From an uncultured Clostridia bacterium (GTDB lineage: Bacteria; Bacillota; Clostridia; Christensenellales; UBA1242), in contig CAKVHY010000003.1 of NCBI GenBank assembly GCA_934754335.1, positions 1 through 64,000 of the forward strand: a stretch of 64,000 bases of DNA, written 5' to 3'. Numbering within the stretch: the first letter of the stretch is position 1; each line of letters opens with the position of its first letter. Positions 50,750 through 56,787 of this stretch are shown one piece after another. The notes beneath the pieces were generated by a model. The model saw nothing but the letters and a program-made list of their open reading frames with translations. It made no database searches and was not told the origin of the DNA. Position numbers and translations under genes: made by a program.

Positions 50750-51340
50750 TTATTTTGCAGATAAACTTAAATATGCATTAGGGTCGATTTTCTTACCATT
50801 TTCATCTAAAGTTACAAAATGAAGATAAGAACCAATTCCACATTCTCTATATGCAGATTCTGATGCAACACCAATTATGTCACCCTTAGAAACAGCGTCA
50901 CCAATTTTCACTTTAACATCATCACCTAAAGAACCATAACTGGTTTTTAAACCATTAGCATGTTGAATCACAACAACATTACCTTCCAAATAATTGCTAT
51001 AAACGTCAGCAACAACTCCATCTAAAACAGCATACACATTCATGTTTGAAGAAGCCAAGAAATCGATAGCCTTATGTGCTTCATATTGTTTCAAAGTTGA
51101 ATTGTAAATAAGTTCGCTACCATTATAGTCTTTATAGATTGATGCATCAAGCATAGGTAAGCAGAAAGTTATTTGAGAACTAACTTGTTCCTGTTTACCT
51201 CCACCCGATTTATTTGGTTTCATTACAGCACTCAAGATTATAACTAATGTTAAAAGCGCTAACCCCGATAATATTGCAATTAAGTAACCATACCTACTAA
51301 AAAAATCTTTAATCTTTTGTTTTGTTGAATAATTTTGCAT
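50750..51340 (-). CDS. spoIIQ: SpoIIQ-like M23/LytM-domain sporulation protein
   Basis: A 196-residue protein with one N-terminal membrane helix (about 19-40) and an extracytoplasmic LytM domain. GNVVVIQHANGLKTSYGSL follows the SpoIIQ pattern. In sporulation SpoIIQ in the forespore membrane binds SpoIIIAH to form the feeding channel. The first zinc motif is present (HKAID, H89 and D93), but the usual HxH reads YLH, so one metal ligand is missing and peptidase activity is doubtful, as in some known SpoIIQ proteins. Two genes before spoIIID, a common clostridial neighbourhood. GGGAGGAG precedes the ATG. Confidence 0.82.
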   Translation of the reverse strand: MQNYSTKQKIKDFFSRYGYLIAILSGLALLTLVIILSAVMKPNKSGGGKQEQVSSQITFCLPMLDASIYKDYNGSELIYNSTLKQYEAHKAIDFLASSNMNVYAVLDGVVADVYSNYLEGNVVVIQHANGLKTSYGSLGDDVKVKIGDAVSKGDIIGVASESAYRECGIGSYLHFVTLDENGKKIDPNAYLSLSAK

Positions 51341-51410
51341 TTTAAACTCCTCCCTTTAAGTTTTCAAAATCATTTCCAATTAAAAACTTTTTAAACATAA
51401 ATTTTTAAAA

Positions 51411-51869
51411 TTAATAAGATGACATAATACAAGGATATCCTAAAACTATCTGACAATCAGAAACAGCCACTTGAATATTAAATCTCTCACCACCACTTTT
51501 TAGAATTTTCGTTAAACTACTATCATATATATAATATAAAGTTAATCCTTCCACGTTTTCAGTCATCACAACTTTAGATCTCGTCAAAAATTCGTCTAAG
51601 TTAAAATCACTTTTACTATAATAATAATTTTCACTAACTCTATCTTCTTTTTCAATTAAATTTAATTCATTAAAACTACTCATAGTTATCATGTTCAAAT
51701 TTCCACACTTAACCATATTTAAATCTTCGTAATTTTTATATGTAAAAACAATAAGTTTAAAGTCAGCACAATCATTAAACTTAAACAATCTATCGGCAAA
51801 AGAAACTCCCCCAACGCCAGCAAATATTATTAATAAAATTAAAAATAAAATTAAAAAATTCTTTTTCAT
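51411..51869 (-). CDS. Secreted or membrane-anchored protein of unknown function
   Basis: From ATG 51869 the protein is 152 residues with a signal-anchor (LILFLILLIIFAGVGGVSF) and an extracytoplasmic domain ending VLGYPCIMSSY. The frame runs up to a TTG at 51995, but that codon is part of a TTGACA string and the extra residues look non-coding. No clear ribosome site precedes any of the candidate starts. Its place next to spoIIQ recalls ywmB, and the LG-P-I---Y ending is similar in style to YwmB proteins, but this is not enough to name it. Confidence 0.65.
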   Translation of the reverse strand: MKKNFLILFLILLIIFAGVGGVSFADRLFKFNDCADFKLIVFTYKNYEDLNMVKCGNLNMITMSSFNELNLIEKEDRVSENYYYSKSDFNLDEFLTRSKVVMTENVEGLTLYYIYDSSLTKILKSGGERFNIQVAVSDCQIVLGYPCIMSSY

Positions 51870-51951
51870 TTTTAATTTATTGCCATTTTTAATAAAAAAA
51901 TACGTGTTATTATTTTTCCATATTTTTGTCATCATTTCACGCATTATTGTC

Positions 51952-51980
51952 ATAATCTTAATAACTAATGTCATAAAAAT
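51952..51980 (+). promoter_or_regulatory. Possible sigma-E promoter of yabP-yabQ-divIC
   Basis: ATA (51952-51954), 17 bases, then CATAAAAAT (51972-51980) fits the sigma-E form ATA-N16-18-CATAnnnT. yabP is in the sigma-E regulon in Bacillus subtilis. The region is AT-rich, so chance matches are possible. Confidence 0.45.
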
Positions 51981-52016
51981 ATTATAAAATGTCAATTTAT
52001 AGGAGTATAAACAATC

Positions 52017-52304
52017 ATGGAAAAAACTATTATTTTAAATAAAAACGAGCAAGTTAGTCATTCAAGTAATATAACTTTAAGCAATAGAAAAACATTAAAC
52101 TTAAGCGGAGTCGATGAAGTAATTAGTAGTAATGAAAGCAGTATTTATTTAAAAGTTTCTGGTACTAAACTTCAAATTTTAGGCTCTAATATTACTATCA
52201 CAAAATTAGATACAGACAACCATATTTTAGAAGCCACAGGCTTATTTGACTCGTTTAAATTTATGCAACCAAATGAAAGATTTTTTAAAAGGATTTTTAA
52301 ATGA
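52017..52304 (+). CDS. yabP: Sporulation protein YabP
   Basis: A 95-residue YabP/YqfC-family protein, all beta, with the typical core LSNRKTLNLSGVDEVISSNE and the close LEATGLFDSFKF. In Bacillus subtilis it is made in the mother cell and is needed, with YabQ, for normal spore formation. AGGAG precedes ATG 52017, and its TGA overlaps the yabQ ATG. First gene of yabP-yabQ-divIC, the same order as in B. subtilis. Confidence 0.92.
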   Translation: MEKTIILNKNEQVSHSSNITLSNRKTLNLSGVDEVISSNESSIYLKVSGTKLQILGSNITITKLDTDNHILEATGLFDSFKFMQPNERFFKRIFK

Positions 52305-52669
52305 CATTGATTGAATATTCTCAATTTTCTCAATTCATATTTTTCTTTTTGGCAGGAATTATTGCAAGTTTAATTCTAATAACCTGTCATCAAATCATCT
52401 CAAATATTTTTAGGAATAGAATAGTTTATATCATTCTTGATATTGCCATAATTCTTCTATTCACCTGCTATTATATTTATCTGGTTAACGTTGTAACATT
52501 TGGGGAAATTAGATTTTATACCATAATTGCTTTCCTTTTAGGAATAGCATTAGAACTTGTAAGTTTTAGAAAATTGTTTGGAGTTTTATTAAAAAAGGTT
52601 TATACTATATTTAGAAATCTTGGAAACAAATTAAAAGATAAAAAATTTATAAAATTTATTTCTAAATAG
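52301..52669 (+). CDS. yabQ: Spore cortex biosynthesis protein YabQ
   Basis: A 122-residue membrane protein with about four helices and the family feature GEIRFYTIIAFLLGIALEL. YabQ sits in the outer forespore membrane and is needed for cortex formation. AAAAGGA precedes its ATG; the start overlaps yabP (ATGA). The tail is basic (about residues 100-122). Confidence 0.9.
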   Translation: MTLIEYSQFSQFIFFFLAGIIASLILITCHQIISNIFRNRIVYIILDIAIILLFTCYYIYLVNVVTFGEIRFYTIIAFLLGIALELVSFRKLFGVLLKKVYTIFRNLGNKLKDKKFIKFISK

Positions 52670-52679
52670 GAGTAAAACT

Positions 52680-52952
52680 TTGAGCAACAAAAAAACGACA
52701 AAAATTATTGTTATAATATCAATTTGTTTGGCTGTTTTATTAACGGTTATTTTAACCTGTCAGTTTGTTAAAATAAACAATTTAAAAGCCACTCAAAATA
52801 AGTTGGAAACCACCTATTCAGAACTTCAAAATAAGATATCTGAAAAAGCAAATCAAAATGAATTACTTTCAAATGATTCTGCTCTTGATGATTATGCCCA
52901 TGGTGCATTGAACTATGGCAAAGATAGTGAATTATGGTTCTCAGGAAAATAA
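52680..52952 (+). CDS. divIC: DivIC/FtsB-like septum formation protein
   Basis: A 90-residue bitopic protein: short basic cytoplasmic end, one membrane helix (about 8-29), and an extracytoplasmic coiled coil (KINNLKATQNKLETTYSELQ). The short tail has ALDDYAHGALNYGKDSE, the DivIC pattern around the -E--AR-L-- position. It binds FtsL and DivIB in the divisome. The start is TTG 52680, with AGGAG eight bases upstream. It directly follows yabQ. Confidence 0.85.
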   Translation: MSNKKTTKIIVIISICLAVLLTVILTCQFVKINNLKATQNKLETTYSELQNKISEKANQNELLSNDSALDDYAHGALNYGKDSELWFSGK

Positions 52953-53026
52953 AAAATAGGCAAAGTTAAAGTTTGAACATTTAAGAAAAATTTTTTAAAT
53001 TTCACTTTAAAACTCGCCTATTTTTT
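52951..53026 (+). terminator. Terminator after divIC
   Basis: AAAAAATAGGC (52951-52961) pairs with GCCTATTTTTT (53016-53026). The inner AAGTTAAAGT/ACTTTAAAACT arms partly extend the stem. It lies right at the divIC stop. Confidence 0.7.
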
Positions 53027-53032
53027 GTTGAT

Positions 53033-53064
53033 AAAAAAAATTGATATAGATTAATCTATACCAA
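53033..53064 (-). terminator. Terminator after the 79-residue acidic protein gene
   Basis: The hairpin TTGGTATAGATT/AATCTATATCAA is followed on the minus strand by eight T. Confidence 0.75.
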
Positions 53065-53090
53065 CTTCCCCCCCCCTTTTATATTGCCTT

Positions 53091-53330
53091 TTAAAATCTA
53101 TTCATTCCGTATCTATCATCATATTTTGAATAAGATGATTCGTATTCATCATAATCATTAACTCTTATTGATGTTTGAGATGTTTGAACTGTTTCAGGTT
53201 CTTCACCCCTGCTCAAAAGATCCATTTTTGCATTTGCTTTTTCTGCTTCTTCTGCTTCCTGAACATCATGTTTTGCACCAGACTTAATCCATTTTAAAAG
53301 ACTTGAGAATGCTTTCTTATCTTCTCCCAT
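53091..53330 (-). CDS. Small charged protein of unknown function
   Basis: A 79-residue soluble protein, acidic in the middle (QEAEEAEKANAKMD), with a Tyr/Asp/Ser-rich end (YDEYESSYSKYDDRYG). It has no membrane segment and no recognised family. A strong promoter (TTGACA-N16-TATACT) and a GGGGG ribosome site before ATG 53330, plus its own terminator, show that it is a real and probably abundant protein. Confidence 0.75.
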   Translation of the reverse strand: MGEDKKAFSSLLKWIKSGAKHDVQEAEEAEKANAKMDLLSRGEEPETVQTSQTSIRVNDYDEYESSYSKYDDRYGMNRF

Positions 53331-53360
53331 TGCTATCTATCCCCCTTTTTAGATTATGGT

Positions 53361-53388
53361 AGTATATCAAAAAAAATTTATTTGTCAA
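53361..53388 (-). promoter_or_regulatory. Strong promoter of the 79-residue protein gene
   Basis: A perfect TTGACA (53383-53388), 16 bases and TATACT (53361-53366). Confidence 0.85.
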
Positions 53389-53678
53389 GAGTTTTTAAAA
53401 AACTTTTTCAAAAAATTTTTCCAACACTAAGAAATAGCAAAAATTAGCCTATCTTTTTTTTCAAATAACATCAAAAAACTTCAATTTTCCCCATCAAAAT
53501 TGTGCACAATTTGTGCAAATCTCAAAACCCACATTTATTTTAAATTTATAATGATATAAAATTGAACCTTCATTGTTAAGTCAGCAAATATCATTGCGAT
53601 AGCAATTTCGTTGAACCACAAGGTTCAATTTCATTGCAAAAAAAGAAAAGCCTTTTGAGCCTTTCTCTTTTATTTACT
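53389..53678. other. Gene-free stretch with palindromes
   Basis: No credible coding frame. It contains the perfect 16-base palindrome AAATTGTGCACAATTT (53497-53512) and the palindromic repeat element described separately. A GAAAG/CTTTTC hairpin with a T run (about 53641-53672, minus strand) could end the initiator tRNA transcript. Confidence 0.6.
53562..53640 (-). repeat. Candidate dispersed palindromic repeat element
   Basis: Read on the minus strand: hairpin TTGAACC-TTGT-GGTTCAA, then CGAAA, hairpin TTGC-TATC-GCAA, then TGATATTTGCTGACTTAAC and a further GGTTCAA. Chains of short hairpins joined by AATGAAATT-like links resemble non-coding palindromic repeats seen in gut Clostridia. No second copy lies in this window. 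Confidence 0.45.
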
Positions 53679-53755
<77 letters not shown>

Positions 53756-53773
53756 ATATCAATTAACATATCT

Positions 53774-53802
53774 ATGTTACACCTTTTATTTTAATTTGTC
53801 AA
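53774..53802 (-). promoter_or_regulatory. Promoter of the initiator tRNA gene
   Basis: TTGACA (53797-53802), 17 bases and TAACAT (53774-53779). Confidence 0.75.
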
Positions 53803-53927
53803 TAGTTTTTAACAATTATTCAAAACATTCAGCAAGATATGTTAATTTTTACTTAATTTTAGTTCCACCTAGAAAATTAAACAATAATATATTATATAGA
53901 TTTCAATTCAAATTTATGACCTTAAAA

Positions 53928-54101
53928 TTAATTCATTTTAAAATTTTCTTGATTTCTTTCTATATCAGTTTCAGTTTCGGCTGAAACACCTTCTTGTTTT
54001 AATCTCATTCTATAATCATTAACTTGAACATTAATTGCATAGAACAAAACACCAAAAATTAACAAGCCGATTATAAAATATATAAATCTTTTCGCACTCA
54101 T
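53928..54101 (-). CDS. 57-residue single-pass membrane protein, unknown
   Basis: A short gene with ATG 54101 behind a strong AGGAGG site. The product has a basic start (MSAKRF), one membrane helix (about residues 6-24, IYFIIGLLIFGVLFYAINV), and a hydrophilic acidic tail of about 30 residues, probably outside or in the cytoplasm depending on topology. No family is recognised. A perfect consensus promoter lies 28-56 bases upstream, divergent from pepF. The regulatory signals rather than homology support it as a gene. Confidence 0.75.
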   Translation of the reverse strand: MSAKRFIYFIIGLLIFGVLFYAINVQVNDYRMRLKQEGVSAETETDIERNQENFKMN

Positions 54102-54128
54102 TTCCTTATCCTCCTATCAAGTTTTTTT

Positions 54129-54157
54129 ATTATATCAAATATATTTAATTTTGTCAA
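54129..54157 (-). promoter_or_regulatory. Consensus promoter of the 57-residue membrane protein gene
   Basis: A perfect TTGACA (54152-54157), 17 bases and a perfect TATAAT (54129-54134). Confidence 0.9.
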
Positions 54158-54228
54158 TACCCCTGAAATCCACATTTTATAAACAAAATTAATTTTATTT
54201 TGTTTTTATTAAGTTTTCCACAAATAAT

Positions 54229-54257
54229 TTGACTTTGAATGCCAATAATCATACAAT
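54229..54257 (+). promoter_or_regulatory. Promoter of pepF-tmk
   Basis: TTGACT (54229-54234), 17 bases and TACAAT (54252-54257); the pepF ATG follows 26 bases later. Confidence 0.8.
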
Positions 54258-54283
54258 AATAGTATATGAAAAAGGAGTGTTAA

Positions 54284-56059
54284 ATGGTTGCAAGAAACGA
54301 AATAGATAACAAGTATAAATGGGATTTATCACCTATATTTCAAAACGATGATGAAGTATATAAGGCCCTTGATAATGTAAAACCCACACTAAATGTTTTA
54401 AAAACTTACAAAGGAAAACTGGGAAATGCAAAAGACTTTTTGGAATTTTTAAAACTAGAAAACAAAATAGGATTAGAGTTTGAGAAAATTGGAGTTTACG
54501 CATTTCTAAAGCACTCCGAAAATTTGGAAGATACAAGATATGTTGAAATGAACAATGTTATTGAGGCAGTTGCTCACAAATTTGATGTTGAAACATCATT
54601 TGTTGAACCTGAACTTTCAAAACTGGACGAAAAGATACTAATTTCATACCTAAATAATCCCGATTTTAAAGATTATCACCTATCAATTAAAGAAATAATT
54701 AGAAATAAACCGCATATTTTAAGCGAACAAGAAGAAACTTTGGTTTCAAATGTTGGCAAGTTTGCAGGTGAATTTTCGGAAATCTTTGATATGTTTGATT
54801 GTGTTGATATAAAATTTAAAGACGCAGTAAATTCCAAAGGCGAAAATTTACCTTTAACCAGTGCTAATTTCTCATTACTCTTAGAAAATAAAGATAGAGA
54901 TTTGAGAAAAAGCACATTTAAAAATTACTATCAATCTTTTATAAATATGAGCAATACTATCGCCACAAATTATATTGCCAATGTTAAAAAAGATGTAGTG
55001 TTTACAAAGATTTATAAGCATAATTCAACCCTAGAGCAAAGCCTATTTGGCGGAAATATTGATAAAGCCATCTACGAAAACCTAATAAAGAATGTTGAAT
55101 TGAATACCAACCTTTTGCATAGATATTACGAACTAAAGAAAAAGATTTTAAATCTAAAAGATTTTGAATATTATGACACCTACGTTTCAATTTCCGATTA
55201 TGAAAAGTCCTATACCTTTGAAAAAAGTGTTGAAACTATTAAAAAGGCCTTGGCTCCTATGACTGAATCTTATGTTTCGTTGGTTGATAAAGCGTTAAAA
55301 GAGCATTGGATTGATGTTTTCCCTACCCTTGGAAAAGAAACAGGTGCATATTCAATCGGTTTATATGGCGTTCACCCTTACGTTTTATTAAACGATGTTG
55401 GCAATCTAAATAGTGTTTTCACACTTATTCACGAATTGGGTCATGCTTTCCATTCATACTATTCGGATTCCTCTCAACCTTACGAGTTATCTAACTACCC
55501 TATTTTCTTAGCAGAAATTGCAAGCACAACAAATGAAGTATTTTTAATTAAATATTTATACAAAAATGCAACATCTAAAAATGAAAAAATTTACTATCTA
55601 GATAAATATTTATCTATGTTTAAAAGTACAATTTTTAGGCAAACAATGTTTAGCGAATTTGAAGACTATGCACATAACCTTGTTGAAAATGATGAAGCAA
55701 TTTCAAAGGAAAAATTAAATAAATTCTATGGTGAATTAAATAAAAGATATCACGGAAAGGCTATTAATCATTGTGGAGAAATTGAGTATGAATGGTTAAG
55801 AATTCCACATTTCTATAACAGTTATTATGTATATAAATATGCCACTGGTTTGGTTTCTGCAATAAATATTGCAAATGGAATTTTAAATAACAAACCTAAT
55901 GCATTAGAAAATTATTTAACTTTCTTAAAATCTGGCGGTAGCGACTACCCTACAAACATTTTAAAAAATAGCGGAGTTGACTTAACTACCTCAACCCCAT
56001 TTGACATCGCATTCAAAGAGATGGAATGGGCATTAAACGAATTAGAAAAATTAATATAA
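54284..56059 (+). CDS. pepF: Oligoendopeptidase F
   Basis: A cytoplasmic M3-family zinc metallopeptidase that cuts short peptides. The 591-residue protein has the zinc motif HELGHAFH (near residue 385) and the third ligand region NYPIFLAEIASTTNE downstream. The C-terminal IPHFYNSYYVYKYATG is typical of PepF. AAAGGAG precedes ATG 54284. It is followed after 15 bases by tmk, probably on one transcript. Confidence 0.96.
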   Translation: MVARNEIDNKYKWDLSPIFQNDDEVYKALDNVKPTLNVLKTYKGKLGNAKDFLEFLKLENKIGLEFEKIGVYAFLKHSENLEDTRYVEMNNVIEAVAHKFDVETSFVEPELSKLDEKILISYLNNPDFKDYHLSIKEIIRNKPHILSEQEETLVSNVGKFAGEFSEIFDMFDCVDIKFKDAVNSKGENLPLTSANFSLLLENKDRDLRKSTFKNYYQSFINMSNTIATNYIANVKKDVVFTKIYKHNSTLEQSLFGGNIDKAIYENLIKNVELNTNLLHRYYELKKKILNLKDFEYYDTYVSISDYEKSYTFEKSVETIKKALAPMTESYVSLVDKALKEHWIDVFPTLGKETGAYSIGLYGVHPYVLLNDVGNLNSVFTLIHELGHAFHSYYSDSSQPYELSNYPIFLAEIASTTNEVFLIKYLYKNATSKNEKIYYLDKYLSMFKSTIFRQTMFSEFEDYAHNLVENDEAISKEKLNKFYGELNKRYHGKAINHCGEIEYEWLRIPHFYNSYYVYKYATGLVSAINIANGILNNKPNALENYLTFLKSGGSDYPTNILKNSGVDLTTSTPFDIAFKEMEWALNELEKLI

Positions 56060-56074
56060 TTGGAGATTCTAAAG

Positions 56075-56746
56075 ATGAATAAGATTATAACAATTGAAGG
56101 AACTGATTGTTCTGGCAAACAAACTCAAAGTGATTTGCTTTTAAAAAGATTAACTGAAGATGGTTTCAAATTATATAAAACTTCCTTTCCCCAGTATGAT
56201 ACTCCAACAGGAAGAATTATCGGAGAATGCGTGTTGGGAAAAGGCAGAGAACATTCCTACTTCCCTGAAGATGTAACCACAGTTAATCCAAAAGTTGTTG
56301 GTCTATATTTTGTTGCCGATAGGCTTTACAATATTGATAAGATCAAGAATGCATTAGTAAACTCACATGTTATCTTAGATAGATATGTTGATAGCAATTT
56401 GGCACACCAAGGCGGAAAGTTTAAAGAAAAAGAAAAAAGAGAAGAAACTTACTCATTTTTTGAGACATTGGAATACAACCTTTTAAAACTTCCAAAGCCA
56501 GACATTAAAGTTCTATTGTACTTGCCACATGAATATAGTTATATTTTAAGAAAAAATAGAGCCGAAGCACTAGACGAAGCAGAAAGAAATGAAGAACATT
56601 TAAAATCTTCTGAAATGGCATACTTAGAAGTTGCTAAACGCCATGATTACAAAATTATTAACTGTGTTAAAGATGGCAAAATTCGAACCATTGAAGATAT
56701 TAATGATGAACTTTACAACTATGTTAAGTCTGAATTAGAAAACTAA
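56075..56746 (+). CDS. tmk: Thymidylate (dTMP) kinase family protein
   Basis: Phosphorylates dTMP to dTDP for DNA synthesis. The 223-residue protein has the P-loop EGTDCSGKQTQSD and the DRY-type motif LDRYVDSNLAHQGGK. A lid-like basic stretch (LRKNRAEALDEAERN) follows. DRY and the lid are arranged as in the deoxynucleotide kinase family, with insertions near the P-loop (FPQYDTPTGRI) that differ from the common bacterial Tmk. I start at ATG 56075, with GGAG 11 bases upstream; a TTG at 56060 lies in that site. Confidence 0.88.
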   Translation: MNKIITIEGTDCSGKQTQSDLLLKRLTEDGFKLYKTSFPQYDTPTGRIIGECVLGKGREHSYFPEDVTTVNPKVVGLYFVADRLYNIDKIKNALVNSHVILDRYVDSNLAHQGGKFKEKEKREETYSFFETLEYNLLKLPKPDIKVLLYLPHEYSYILRKNRAEALDEAERNEEHLKSSEMAYLEVAKRHDYKIINCVKDGKIRTIEDINDELYNYVKSELEN

Positions 56747-56751
56747 ATAAC

Positions 56752-56784
56752 AAAAACACTACTTCATTTTAAAGTAGTGTTTTT
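56752..56784. terminator. Bidirectional terminator between tmk and the GLUG-type lipoprotein gene
   Basis: AAAAACACTACTT (56752-56764) pairs with AAGTAGTGTTTTT (56772-56784), with T or A runs on both sides. Confidence 0.9.
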
Positions 56785-56787
56785 TTC

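Noticed and set aside
51870..51995. N-terminal extension of the unknown secreted protein up to a TTG start at 51995
   Set aside because: That codon lies in a TTGACA string without a ribosome site, and the extra residues precede a complete signal-anchor.
53796..53984. A 62-residue plus-strand frame
   Set aside because: No ribosome site, low-complexity composition, and it overlaps the better supported minus-strand 57-residue gene and the tRNA promoter.
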